Assembly: GCA_032717465.1 (NCBI GenBank)
Contig: CM064681.1
Coordinates: forward strand, 13,851,954-13,915,953
DNA: 64,000 nt
DNA from: Coenobita brevimanus
Lineage: Eukaryota > Arthropoda > Malacostraca > Decapoda > Coenobitidae
Direction: 5' to 3'
Shown here: positions 12,497 through 24,100 of the stretch, one piece after another
Layout of the letters: each line of letters begins with the position of its first letter
Numbering within the stretch: the first letter of the stretch is position 1
Translations under genes and position numbers: made by a program
The notes under the pieces: model-generated
What the model saw: the letters and a program-made list of their open reading frames with translations, nothing else
The model's database searches: none
Told to the model about the DNA's origin: nothing

Positions 12497-12912
12497 ACTA
12501 AATACTAGTTGATGACATGCCCCCCTAACCTTATATTATTTAGAACTGATCAGTTTTTCTCGGCACTAATGTCTTTATGCAAAGAAAATAGAGGCAAAGA
12601 GTAGAGGGAATCATATCTTTTTCCAGGACAATATGAACAGAATAAGACCACAACAAGGGATCCTGATTATTTTAGATGCCTGGTCATATTGCCTTTAAAA
12701 GACTGGAAATCAAGGACGGAGGGGTATGCAGACTGCGAAAGACAGCTTCATTATTGACCTATTCCAAAGGTGAAAGTCTGAATATCGGTTAATTATTGTA
12801 ACAGCGAGGGTGAACAGAAAACAGATGACTGCAACGAAGACGAGGCCTTAAGGGGGGGGGGGGAATAACAGTACAGAATTTTATCAGTAATAAAAATGGT
12901 AATATCATATAC
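12404..12912 (-). other. Transposase intron 2 (GT-AG, in frame)
   Basis: On the minus strand the donor reads CAG|GTATAT (12913/12912) and the acceptor GCATGCAG|ACG (12404/12403). Removing 509 bp joins the HCWRRNNT codons to the RREKVDICEE codons in frame. A 77-bp (AT)n tract (12415-12491) lies just before the acceptor. Copy 2 has the homologous interval (31423-31871), with the donor reading GG instead of GT. Both copies having it argues against a random insertion. Confidence 0.75.
12415..12491. repeat. (AT)n microsatellite inside intron 2
   Basis: Pure AT dinucleotide of about 77 bp, adjacent to the splice acceptor. The matching intron of copy 2 has only a short AT stretch. Confidence 0.95.
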
Positions 12913-13255
12913 CTGGTGTTGTTTCTTCTCCAGCAGTGAACCCCACCATGCGAGGTGGAGTAGAAACACTTCTCATCCGTGAAGACTCGCGACCAAAAGT
13001 CTAAATTCTTCTGAAAGTAGCATTGACCAAAGGCTAACCTCCCCTCTCTGTGTTGTTGTATCGGGCTTTCCATCATTGCTGGAGTTCTATAGTGTATACC
13101 AGCGTCATCCAGCCTTCGCCTGACAGTCAGCGCGGACACCTCTGACTGAAGACTGTCCCTTATGGCCACCGCGATCGTAGGAGGTGTTGCGCCTGCTGCT
13201 GCGACAATAGCAGCAACTCCAGCCTGGGTGGTTCTTCGAGAGGCTCCCGTCCTTT
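12913..13255 (-). CDS. Tc1/mariner transposase, exon 2
   Basis: The open minus-strand text begins after an acceptor (ttcatgttag, AG at 13256-13257) and encodes RTGASRRTTQAGVAAIVAAA, then VSALTVRRRLDDAGIHYRTP and HREGRLAFGQCYFQKNLDFW. It closes with SRVFTDEKCFYS (first catalytic Asp) and GGVHCWRRNNT. The (V)S..TVRRRL..AG...R.P motif is typical of the Tc1 linker between the HTH and DDE domains. This exon is free of stops, and the catalytic Asp is present (His in copy 2). It is part of a gene whose third exon is frameshifted. Confidence 0.8.
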
Positions 13256-13959
13256 CTAACATGAAAGTATTCGCTATTAGTAAATATGGCACTAATAAAA
13301 ATCAACTCCGAAAGTCTAGTTTGGGAAAACATTATGAGTATGTATACTTGTGCTGAAATATATTGTATGATATGAAAATATTGTTGCAAGGGCAACAGTT
13401 GTACTAAACAAACTGCTGCCTATAAAGATAGTGGCGTAGCGAGACTAAATGCAACTCAAGGCCGGATATCCTAGTTTCGCCGCATCACTGCACGGGACAG
13501 CCCTGCAGAGGCGATTGCTTGACCGTGGTTCAAGGCTCTGCTTGGCCAGACAGACCAGAGTTACACAACAACAACAACAACAGCTACATCGAGATGGGAA
13601 TTGAAGTCTCGTTCTTAGAATGACTAGAATGACTTAGAATGTGACCATCATAAATCAAACCCTGTCAGTTCCATCCAAAGAAACGAAAACACAAATATCC
13701 ATTTCATTGAGATGCCTGGACGCACAGCGTTCGAAATAATGTGACACTATGCACTGGAAAAAGACATCCTAAGACATTTCAACAATTAACTAGTCGTATA
13801 CAAGAAAGGCAGATTACTAGATAACAGATGCATCACTGAGCGGGTGAGAGGATGGGGCAAGGCTAGTGCCTCGTTTCAGTCGTAATGGGGGAGAGATACA
13901 AGCAGAGAATTCAGAGGAACAGTGGTGTGTGTGTGTGTGTGTAGAGGGAGAGAGAGAGA
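13256..13959. other. Transposase intron 1, 3' part, conserved with copy 2
   Basis: Non-coding. The text from 13410 to about 13905 matches 30303-30990 of transposon copy 2 in inverted orientation (landmarks: ttgttgttgttgtgt, gggctgtcccgtgcagtgat, tgaaatgtct). A tttactaat branch-like motif lies about 15-25 nt before the acceptor (minus). A short (GT)n occurs at 13926-13942. No ORF looks real. Confidence 0.6.
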
Positions 13960-14682
13960 CAGGGATGGCCTGAGGAGTATGTGATTGGGGGGAGGGTAAG
14001 GACAATTTTGACCAATTTGATCCGTTTGGCGTTACGGTTTGACCAACTAAATAGATGAAAACAAACCAAATTTATGAGAAAGTAATTTTTATTGTAACAG
14101 ACTCACAGTATTTCCTGGAAAATTATTTACTGGTGACAAATTTTAACAAACTCTCATTCTGGATTTCTGGTGCATATAGACACAACTTAATTCAAAATTG
14201 CACTACTGTTCACTGATTTTCAGTCTTACAGTGAGAGATACAAGATGCTTAAACCGACTACTTAAAAAAAAAATAACAAATCACACTTGGTAAGTCAAAT
14301 AAGGAAAAAGGTGAAAAACGAATGTTGAGTCAACTTGAAGTGAATGTGGTTAATGGATTAATAAGGATTCAGCAGTAACAACCTGTATATACAGTGTGTG
14401 TAATGATAATGGCTTTTAGAATTTTATTCATGTTTTCAAGAGTTTCCACCGATTTGCAGTTTTTTTGAAGATCCAACTGATCAGTTAGGTCACTTTCACA
14501 AGCTAGAACCATCAGATAATGTAACGTTTTTTCTTTGGTTCGGTTTCGCAAATAGGCTTATGTTTTTAAAAGCTTAAGCCTGCTAAATGACCTCGATTTT
14601 TGACGAACTCAGTAATTCTTTGACCAACTCAAAACACACACTGGGGGGGGGTGACCCCCCTCTCCCAGTCGGGCCATCCCTG
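13960..14682 (-). mobile_element. hAT-type element remnant in a (GA)n tract
   Basis: Terminal inverted repeats CAGGGATGGCC (13960-13970) and GGCCATCCCTG (14672-14682) are flanked by gagagaga on both sides (13952-13959 and 14683-14690), an apparent 8-bp target duplication in a GA microsatellite. Inside, the minus strand at 14400-14600 reads LKLLKT(stop), YLRNRTKEKTLHYLMVLACE, SDLTDQLDLQ. This resembles the C-terminal dimerisation region of hAT transposases. Most of the transposase is missing, so this is an internally deleted copy. TIR and 8-bp duplication support hAT; the protein match is by memory only. Confidence 0.65.
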
Positions 14683-15143
14683 GAGAGAGAGAGAGAGAGA
14701 CCGAAGGGAGTCAGCAGAGTTAAGGAGACGAACAAAGCCTAAAGAATAAGTACAGTATGCATCAAAATCACTGTTATAGATCACTTTCATCAAGATGCAA
14801 AATTATTTCCAAAGATCATATGAATACGTGAGACAGTTAATTGCTGTAGCTCAGTACCCATCTCATCCTTGCAATTTCATGTTGCATCACCACCATCCAA
14901 AAATAAACAAACGAACAACTGCCCAACACTACACAGAGTATCTCGGCAACATACCCCTTTCTCCACCCAATAATACAAATCACAGATCACCCAAAACTAC
15001 AAATCACAGACACAGTGCATAAACACAACCATTAGCCACCACACCCATCCAAACCCTTCAGTCACAGCATCCTTCGTGAACCACCACAAGACATACACTC
15101 CTCATCAACCCTACCCAGAAAGACACGAACACACCTATACTCA
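14683..15143. other. Intron 1 interior, no recognised gene
   Basis: A (GA)n remainder to about 14700, then unique A/C-rich text. A 75-codon frame at 14795 shows no family motif. Nothing else is supported. Confidence 0.5.
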
Positions 15144-15359
15144 TTTTTTTTTTTTTAATTGAGGCGAAGATGCACTTGACAGGTTGGTGATGATTGGCTG
15201 AATGCAACATGTCCGAATAACATCCTTGTATTTCAAATAATTACCAGGTAATGTCACATTACTTAGTAGTTATTTGAAATACAGCCATGTTACTTGGACA
15301 TGTCGCATTCAGCCAGTCATCATCATGTCAAGTGCATCTTCGTTTAAAAAAGTAAAAAA
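15144..15359. mobile_element. Foldback MITE, copy 1
   Basis: The arms ttgaggcgaagatgcacttg... (from about 15157) and ...caagtgcatcttcg (to about 15342) are inverted. Pairing continues inward almost to a short loop near 15240-15262 (atttcaaataattacc against tagttatttgaaat), so the whole 200 bp can fold into a hairpin. Outer ends are T-run and A-run. A second member, with arms matching at about 50 bp, lies at 30701-30917. No coding capacity; superfamily unknown. Confidence 0.8.
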
Positions 15360-15690
15360 TAATAGAAAACAGTACAGTACTGCGATGTGGTCACCACTGT
15401 TCCCTGCTACGGTTCCGACACAAAATACAACTCACAAACAAGTTACTTTGCCCATACTGCAAGGCAGTCCCCCACACCACACACATTCATTCACCACATG
15501 CACATCACTATTGCAACACAGTCTTTAAATATAACCTCAACCAAAGACTTTTGGAAACGACGGGTAGAAGCTTCTTATTTCCATTGGGATCGCAACGAGA
15601 TGAACCTGGGGTTGCAACAACAACAATTACAACATCCAAACCTCCGCCGACTTTCAAACTCGACACTACTTTTTCACCACCTTATCAAGA
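15360..15690. other. Intron 1 interior, no recognised gene
   Basis: Unique text following the MITE. Overlapping plus-strand frames of 84-283 codons are Thr/His/Pro-rich and have no family motif; they reflect C/A-rich composition. Confidence 0.5.
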
Positions 15691-15870
15691 TCCATTCTCT
15701 TTTCATGACCACACCAACTGTATATCATTATATGTTATCAATAAGCCTCCTCACACCAACAATTTTTCAGTTCCTATTATTCTCCATTCTCTCTTCATGA
15801 CCACACCAACTGTTTATGTTATCAATAAGGCTCCTCACACCAACAATTTCTCAGTTCCTATTATTCATCA
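15691..15870. repeat. Tandem duplication, period about 92 bp, two copies
   Basis: catgaccacaccaactg occurs at 15704 and 15796, and both copies continue through caacaattt(t/c)tcagttcc. The second copy lacks a few bases. This is a simple local duplication. Confidence 0.85.
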
Positions 15871-15974
15871 TTTAACCCACTTTACACACGCCACACATAT
15901 TCCAAAACTGTCCCATTTCCAGTGCCATTACTCCATAATTTTCGTTCTTATGCCATACAAAGAGTTTCAAGTGA

Positions 15975-16210
15975 TTGCACACTCACACCCACACCTAAAC
16001 ACCCATAGCCAGACACACTCACACCCAGACACAAACACATACATACACATACACACCTATACCCACACCCACAAACCCACACCCACATACCCACACCCAT
16101 ACCCACACCCCCACAACTCACCCATACCCCCACACTCACAGGCCTACACCCCCACACCCCTATACTCCCCCACTCCCTTCCCCACTCCCACATCCCCCCC
16201 CCACACACAC
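15975..16210. repeat. Degenerate (CACACC)n / C-rich repeat
   Basis: Imperfect CACACC and CCCACA units, closing with a C-run at 16193-16201. This produces long Pro/Thr/His and Gly/Val/Trp reading frames that are not genes. Confidence 0.9.
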
Positions 16211-16820
16211 TGTGTGGACAATGCATCACTGAACCGAAGTCTGATATTTTGTGAAAGATCAAGACAAGGTTCAGCAAACATTAGCTGGGAAAGTATTACT
16301 GAACATTATGTATTGCATGTAAATCACGACTTTACTATGCATAATGAATATTCGGATGTGAGGTGTGTGAACGTGAGAAATGCAACAGAAGAGGCGAAGT
16401 GAACATCGGCCACCGTGCGTGGCCACGCCGCTGGCTCTGGCAGCCACTAATAATTGTGGATGTAGTGTAGGGGATATTTGGCCATGGAAATAATGCATGA
16501 TAATTATTACTGTTTTTACACCTGTTGCATATGCTTTACATTAGTCATCCACACCACGTCAAAAAGTAAAATGGGAACGTTGACTATATACTCAGGTTGT
16601 AATTTGCCACTCTCCCAAAAACTGATGCTCGTGAAGGTTGCAACCCCACTCCCACCCCCTTACTACGCCAGTCCACTGTATAAAGCTGTTTTCACTGACA
16701 TCTTCCACAGGGGCCGAAAACTAGTTTTAGTTTCCATTAGCACTGGAATATATTGGGGAGCTATTGTTCACAATTATTCATTATTAGCATAACATTACAG
16801 TAATACAATAGACATGACAC
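16211..16820. other. Intron 1, 5' part, no recognised gene
   Basis: Mostly unique text between the C-rich repeat and exon 1. Frames up to 104 codons (16478, plus) show no recognisable motif. The intron donor is at 16819-16820 (minus GT). Confidence 0.5.
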
Positions 16821-16983
16821 GTTGGTCCTGAAGGTTGGCACTCTCCTCCCATCTCTTTATCCACTTCATCACAGTTTTTGTAGTGAGGTCAAGTTGATGC
16901 GCTGTTGCCCTGATGGAAAAGCCATCATCACGTAGCGCGAAAAATTTGACCTCAGCACTAAATTCTCGTCTCGCCGATTTATG
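16821..16983 (-). CDS. Tc1/mariner transposase, exon 1 (helix-turn-helix)
   Basis: The minus-strand open text reads KSARREFSAEVKFFALRDDG, then FSIRATAHQLDLTTKTVMKW and IKRWEESANLQDQ. This is a paired-type HTH (R-A-T-A-x-Q-L-x-L-x-x-x-T-V-x-x-W), the usual N-terminal DNA-binding part of Tc1/mariner transposases. It is open for 54 codons plus 1 nt, and GT follows (CAAC|GTGTCA). Joining to AA|AGG ACG at 13255 keeps the frame and restores the short linker expected before the SRRTT motif. No ATG is seen; a stop sits just upstream at 16984-16986, so the start is lost or on another exon. Copy 2 lacks this exon. Confidence 0.65.
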
Positions 16984-17076
16984 TCAACTTGGTGGGGCAG
17001 GTGATGGTGCTGATTTCACCTTTGAGCAGAGGATAGCCAAAACACCTCGGTGGAACCCCCCCTCTCACATCCCACA

Positions 17077-17143
17077 GAGAGAGAGAGAGAGAGAGAGACA
17101 GTTTGACAGACAGACGGACAGACAGGGACAGAGACAGAGACGA

Positions 17144-17192
<49 letters not shown>

Positions 17193-17193
17193 G
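17077..17193. repeat. (GA)n and (GACA)n microsatellites
   Basis: (GA)n at 17077-17098, then GACA repeats broken by GAGA to 17193. Confidence 0.95.
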
Positions 17194-17815
17194 AAGAGAG
17201 AGTAAGAGAGACCGACGGTTACGTAGAGGAAACGTCATGTTTGCTACTTCATCTTAAAACATGATTTCCATTATTCCTTAGACTCCACCAATCGTCTTCA
17301 TCTACTTTTGAGTATGAACGTGAATTTTAGCTGTTCAGATACTTCGTAAATGTTTGAATATCTTGACTGCACACACATTATTTTTGGCTGCTTGGATTTT
17401 CCTTGAAACAGTAGAACTGTTCATAATTATTGAGCTAAGATGGTTAGCCGAAAAATTGCCTGTGTCTAGGGATTACGATATGCGATAACTCACTAACTCG
17501 CATAATCACATTGATTCATAGCCGACCTTCATATATTCTGTTACGTGCTTTTCTGCGGGTATTATTGTATTATATTTTTTAAGGCAGGCGAGTATAAACA
17601 TACTTCCATCATGTAATCAGCAGTAAGAGTGACTGAAATCTGTATGAAAATAAAATTCTCATTTCATATGTCGGTGAGCGAATGACACTGCTTTGATACT
17701 AGCCAAAGTCTGGTTGCTCGTGGGAGGTTCGAAGCTGTAACCTGTCGTCCGGGAAGGAGGGGCCGAGACTAGCGCTTTCCACTCTGGGTGTAGTACGAAC
17801 TTCTGAACGGAGCTG
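17194..17815. other. Subterminal region of Tc1-type element, 5' side
   Basis: Non-coding text that matches 29717-30240 of copy 2 in inverted orientation (for example ttggctgcttggattttcct, gtcggtgagcgaatgacac, gctcgtgggaggttcgaa). It ends in the terminal inverted repeat at 17815. This shared flank shows that the two elements are one family in opposite orientation. Confidence 0.8.
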
Positions 17816-18157
17816 TACGTGTTAGCCCATAAGCCACTTTTCTTTATATAAAATCGATAAAAACTCTCATACCTTGAGAAGAAATACTGACGTGCTTTTG
17901 ACTCACCAGAAAATTATACAAGAAAGTAGAAATTGTCGCAATTCCGAGATATATAACTAATTACCATTTATAACTTTCTTCCTTGTCTCTGTAAACATAT
18001 CGTTCATGACGGTTACAGAAAAGGTAGGCTGAAGGAACTCTAAATGATCTGTATTAACGGCGTCTGGAGACTGGATTTTCACAATAGAAAGAGGGTCATC
18101 TGTGACATGTTTCATTTAGCCTAGGTCATTTTGTTACCACAAAAGCATCCGCTTTAA

Positions 18158-18500
18158 CCCCTCTGTGGCCACCGGCGTCGAATGACGTTTAGCCGATAAA
18201 TGGCCACCGGCGTCGTTTGACCGCGGCCTGTAAAAAACTGCAAAAATTTTTGGGAAGTGAGTGAATGTTCTGAACGTCTTCACACTGACCTACACTACAT
18301 TCCCATACACCCCATCAAGCAGTTCAGAGCCAGCTGCTGTTATAAGTCGATTTTCGATTTTTTCGTTCCTGGCCATGCGTAAACTTGCACAACTACACCC
18401 ATTATCTCGACCCAGGCAGAACATATCATCTTTGTCCTCCCTCGCGAAACACATACAACCACCTGTTTACGATTATGAAGTAATACTGGCAAATACAGCT
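18158..18500 (+). mobile_element. piggyBac-like terminal remnant, copy 1
   Basis: The A-half text gcatccgct is cut at TTAA (18154-18157) and followed by CCCCTCTGTGGCCACC, which fits a piggyBac target plus a CCC-starting terminus. GGCCACCGGCGTCG occurs twice in the first 80 bp (subterminal repeat). The array resumes near 18500 at agctgagaagcactccgaat. No opposite terminus is seen, so only one end is left. Same-position copies are at 43792 and 60260. The plus-strand frame inside has no transposase motif. Confidence 0.5.
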
Positions 18501-19957
18501 GAGAAGCACTCCGAATTGTATCTAAAATCCAGAAAACATTTGAGGACGAGAAAATTCTGTCTCAGAAAAAAGATCAATAACAAGACTAAATGCGGTAATA
18601 CGTAGGATGAAATCGATTCACATGTCAAGAAGGCTGGCATTTGAGGGGTTTAAGCCGAAAGAGTTTCGTTTGATTAGAGCTGCGAAAAAAACTTGGAAAA
18701 GATAAAAAGGATATTATTTTTATCATTATAACCAGGGGTTTATAATGGCATCTCAGGCATCCTGATCAAATTAAACAAAATGGATTTAACCAAGATAAAA
18801 TCACTCCGAAAGGCAATAAATAATTTCAAGAATTGTTTGGTATTGATTTTCAGATATATATTATTATGAAAAACTAAATACATAGCTGTATAGAGATATA
18901 CAATTTATATACATTACTTGGTTCCTCGTATATGCAGTTTTTTTGTTCATTGTGTCTAAAAAACATCAGGTTGATGGAAAGTTGTTGTGTAGAGATTAAC
19001 TGAGTTTTTAATTTCCAACAAATCTTCTTCTTTTCTTTATTCAAAATTTAGTGCCAATTCTGAAGTAGCATCTGCTTTGTGGGTAGTTCAAAATTATTTT
19101 AGAGTAATGATTGCTGTGTAATAGTATTTGTGGTCGAAATCGCGAAATATGCAACTTCAACAAATGTACTCAATTTTGATTGGGAAAGAATCCCCAATTG
19201 TTTCAGGAAATAAGGGCACATTTCTAATTTGGAAAAATCACAATGAGGAAGCATATAACAAGAAATCTATTGGAATGTAAATTGAGGTTGTATCTGAAAT
19301 GTGGTGGTCACTGAGACAAGCGAAAAACTTCGAATGTTCTTTATTTGCAATAGAACCACTGTTATGAAATCCCTACTGAATGTAAAAGAAAAAGAATGTG
19401 CATTATGATCGTGTTATACCATAAGCCATATTTTCTTAGAAAAATCTCTCAGAACTGTGATACCTTATGAGAAGGAATATTGAGCTTTTAACTCTCACAT
19501 AGGAATTTATACGAGAAAGTGCAAACAATCGCACTACGAAAATTTATAATTAATTACCATTTAGAAATTTATTCATCTCCATAGACATACAGTTCATGAC
19601 TGCTAAAAAATGTGCAAGATGAACTGTATTAATGTCGTGTGGAGATTGGATCTTCAAGGAAAGAAGAGGTCATTTGAGACTTTTTTCATTTTTTGAGGAA
19701 ACCAGATAAAAAAATTGTCGTTGTTTTGTTATGGTTAAAGCATCCGCTTTAAGAATAATTCAAAAGAAATACACGAATGATTGTGGACGAAAACAATAAG
19801 TTGCAGCTTCCGCGAATATACTCTAATTTACCGAGGAAACAATCCAGAATGTATAAATTCAGAAAACATTTTCAAAGGTGAGAAAATTCCAACTCGGAAA
19901 AGAAAATCAATAACATTTTTGGTAATCCGAATGACGTTTGTGCTGTTCTCCTTTAAC

Positions 19958-20118
19958 GTTGTCACTTGGATTTTTTGCAGATAACCAATTAATCGTGTTA
20001 TCACCTGGATTTTTTGCAGATAACCAATTAATCGTGTTATCACTTGGATTTTTTGCAGATAACCAATTAATCGTGTTATCACTTGGATTTTTTGCAGATA
20101 ACCAATTAATCGTGTTAT
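19958..20118. repeat. 39-bp minisatellite, about 4 units
   Basis: The unit ttggattttttgcagataac + caattaatcgtgttatcac repeats about four times with almost no divergence. The other two copies of the surrounding insert (near 45690 and 62157) have only a single partial unit. Confidence 0.95.
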
Positions 20119-20406
20119 TTGTAGCTGTGGGTATGGAACTCAAGTTTTCCGAGCGAAAGTCCGAAATACACACACAGACACATGGCTATTCTTTTAGTTT
20201 ATTTTAGTTGTAGCTATGGCCAAAAAATTCTGCGGAGATTCTGTGCCGGACGCCGGGAGCGGCGTCTTTTGGTCAAAATGTGATCGATCATTATATATAA
20301 TAAAATTTTTTCAATCGTGATGGGACCAGGTTTTTTCACAATAGCGAATATTTTCCGATTTTTGTGCCAATTTTGGTGCGATTTCAATGTGTAGTTTCGG
20401 CTGTCC

Positions 20407-20409
<3 letters not shown>

Positions 20410-20441
<32 letters not shown>
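20410..20441. repeat. (AC)n microsatellite
   Basis: AC dinucleotide run at the end of the unclassified insert; also present in its other copies at 45993 and 62459. Confidence 0.95.
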
Positions 20442-20448
<7 letters not shown>

Positions 20449-21058
20449 GCTAATGCTATAGTGCATTAGATTAACTGGAACACCAAAATACATAGCCGTG
20501 CTAAGATATTCAACTTATAAACATTATATTGTTCCTCATGCGCAGTTTTATTGTTCATGATGGGTCTAAACAACAAGGGGTTGCTGGAGCGTCGACTTAA
20601 ACTATTGCCTGTCTTGTTGAGATTAACTGAATTTTTAATTTATGATTTCTTTTTTTTTTTTTTTTTTTAATTCATCATACCCGTGACATCAAGGATTGTA
20701 AACTAGACAAGGCTGATAGCATCCACTTTGGAGGCAGTTCAAAACTTTTTTTGCTCTAGTGATTGCTGTATAAATGTGTTTTTGGTCAAAATCACGAAAT
20801 ATTTTTCAAAATATATACTGGAAATTGATTCTGAAACATCCCCGGTTTTTCGGGTCAGAAGACATTTCAATGAGTGAAAAAATCACATTTAAGAAACATA
20901 TAACAAGAAAGATTTTGGCACGTAAAAGGAGCTGTCATCTGATGTGTTTAAGAACAATAAGTTTAAACTGATCTGGGGATCACTTAGCGAAACTTCGAAT
21001 GTTCTTTAACTGCATTTCAAGTACTTTTAAATTAAATGGAGCCACCTGATTAAATGAA

Positions 21059-21173
<115 letters not shown>

Positions 21174-24100
21174 GGAGAGGTACATAAAAATGCAGGCTGA
21201 GGGAGCACTAAATAAACTGTATTAATGCCGTCTGGACATTGGATTTTTACATTAGAAGGAGGGTCATTTGTTACATTTTTAATTTGCAATGGTTACTTCA
21301 GATAAAGAAATGGTCGTTGTTTTTTTACAGAACCATGCTCTTTAGCAATAATTGAGTGATCCTCGAAACCGCATAATTGAGCGCGAAAACACTAAATCTT
21401 CAATTTCCAAAAGTTTTCTCTAAATTAGCAGGGAAACAATCCAATTTGTATCTAAAATTCATAAAACCTCTGAGGATGAGAAAATTCTGTCTTGGATAAA
21501 TAAATCAGTAACAAAGCTAAATGAGACAATACATAGGATGAAATCGATTCACATGAAAAGAAGGCTGGCAATTGAGGGGTTTAAGACCAATAAATTTCAT
21601 TTGATTATAAGTGAAAACAACTTGGAAATTTAGGGATTAAACAGATATTTTTATTTGTATAACATGGGCTTTTATATGGCATCTCGGGGATCCTGATTAA
21701 ATATATAAAGTGGAATAATTTCGAAGTTTGACGGATCGTGTAATATTATCCATATTTAAGAAGGCAAAATCACTCCGAAAGGCAGTAAATCGTTCACAAG
21801 AAAACTGCTTAGGTATTGATTATTATATATATATTTGGAAAATCAAAATAGATAGCTCTAATGAGATATATAAATTATAAACATTATTCGGTTCCCCCTA
21901 TCGCAGTTTTATTGTTCAGGATTGGTCTAAAAAAAAAAAAAAAAAGGTTGCATGAGCGTCGAACTGAACAGTAGTGTCTGCCGTGTAAGGTTAGCTGCAT
22001 TTTTCATTTCCGATGAGTCTTTTGGCTACTACTTTTTATTAATCTTAGCCGTGACTTTAAAGGATAAAAAGTAGTGCCAATTGTGAACTAGTTACGCCTG
22101 ATAGCATCCGCCTTGGTGGCAGATCAAAACTATTTTACTGGAGTGATGGCTGTAAAAACGTATTTTTGGTCGAAATGGCTAAATATGTAACCTCCACAAA
22201 TGTATTCAAATTTGACAGCGAAACACCAAATATTTTCCAAAGCTCATGAAAAATTACCGTATGAAAAAAAATCACTTACGAAATATATAACCAGAAATCG
22301 ATTGACACGTAAAGTGAGCTAGCACCTAAGGGTTTAAGAACAAGTCTCAATTGATGTGGGGGTCAACGAAACAAGCGAGAAACCTCGACTGAGTATTCGT
22401 TTTTATCTGCTGTAGAATCACTTTAAAATTTCATCGATACCCCTGAGTAAATAAAAAAAAAAAAAATACATTATTAACGTTCGTGTTAGACCATAAACCA
22501 CATTTCCTTCGGTAAAATCTCTCCAAACTGTGATACCTCGTGAGAATGAATACGGACGTGCTTTTGACTCACCTAAAATGTTATACGAGAAAATGTAAAC
22601 ACTCGCATTAAAGAGATATATAATTAATTAATATTTATAACTTTATTCCTCGTTTCCGTAGACATAGTGAATGACAGCTACAAAAAATTAAGGTTAATGT
22701 AGTACTAACTGAACTCTATTAATGCCGCCTGGAGATTGTTTTTTTACATTAGTGGGAGGGTCATTTGTGACATTTTTCATTTGTAATAGTTAAATCAGAT
22801 AAAAAAAATGGTTTAGTAGTTCTGATACGGTGAAGGCAATTCTTGAGCAATAATTCAAAACTATTATACTTGAGTTATCCTGAAAACCAGATAAATGAGC
22901 GCAAGAAATCTACTCTATATTAGCCAGGAAACATGTAAAGAAGGCTGGCATTTAGAGGGTTTAAGCGGAAAAGGTTTCGTTTGATTAGAGCCTTGAAAAA
23001 ACTTGAAAACTTAAAGACAAAAAGGATATTATCTATGTTTATAACTAGCCGCCTGAACAAATATTAAAGATGGAAAATTTTCACAATACGAGTTCGTGTG
23101 ATAAAATCACTCTGGAAGGCAATAAATAGTTTAAATGATTTTGTCAAATATATATTATTATGAAAGTAATTACATAGCCGTACTGAGATATACAACTTGT
23201 AAACATTACTTGGTTCCTCGTATACGCAGTTTTATTGTTCATTATTGGTCCAAAAAAATTCAGGTTCATGGAGCGTCGACCTAAACTATTGTCTGTCGTG
23301 TTGAGATTCACTGAATTTTTTATTTCCGATAAGTCTATTGTCCTTTTGTTTTTAATTCACCTTAGCCGTGACTTCAAGGCTACAAAGCAGTGCCAATTGT
23401 GGAGAAGTTACGGCTGATAGCATCTGCTATCTGTGGGTAGTTCAAAACAAATTTGGAGTAGTGATTGCTGTATTTTTGGTCGATATCGCTAAATATGCAA
23501 CGTCAACAAATGTACTCAAAATTAATTAGAACACACCCTGAATTATTTCAGGGACTAGGAAGACATTCATGAGAGTGAAGAAATCTCATTTAGGATGCAT
23601 ATAATAAGAAATCTATTGGCATGCAAAGAATGTTCTTTCTCTGCAGTAGAACCACACTGATATTAAATGAAGCCCCGTTACCGAATGTTAAAGAAAAAAA
23701 AAATGCACATTATGATCATGTTATACCAGAAGTCAGATTTTCTTCGGAATAATCTCTCTGAACTGAGATACCTCTTGAGAAGGAATATTGACGATCTTTT
23801 GACTCTCAAATAAAAAACTTTACGAGAAAGTGTAAACACTATCGCAATACGGAGAAATATAATTAATTACCATTACAACTTTGCTCCTCATCTCCGTAGA
23901 CATATCGTTCATGACTGCTACAAAATGTGGAAGTTGAAGGAACACGAATTGAACTTTATTAATGTCGTGTGGAGATTGGATTTTTACGTTACGAAGAGGT
24001 CATTTGAGACTTCTATCATTTTTAGAGGAAACTTCAGATTAAAAAATGGTCGTTATTTTGTTATGGTTAAAGCATCCGCTTTAAGAATAGTTGAATAATT

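Larger units (their letters stand above)
19916..20475. other. Unclassified insert replacing part of an A half, copy 1
   Basis: Array text stops after aaaatcaataaca and resumes at accaaaatacatagccgtg; about 480 bp of the A half is missing and this 560-bp segment is in its place. It contains the 39-bp minisatellite, a hairpin gacgcc-gggagc-ggcgtc (about 20248) and a block (gatgggacc, cacaatagcgaatat, ggtgcgatttcaatgtgtag) ending in (AC)n. No ORF or terminal repeat identifies a family. Matching copies are at 45634 and 62100. Confidence 0.6.

Noticed and set aside
15387..16402. Possible secreted Pro/His-rich protein of 283 residues
   Set aside because: Lies in intron 1 of the transposase over C/A-rich repeats; no signal peptide or family motif, and the start falls in unique intron text.
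18660..18690. CENP-B-box-like motif (tttcgtttgattagag) in the A half
   Set aside because: It matches the TTCG and A positions but not the CGGG core, so centromere identity is not supported.
19958..20118. CRISPR-like repeat array
   Set aside because: Units are contiguous with no spacers, in a eukaryotic repeat background; this is a minisatellite.
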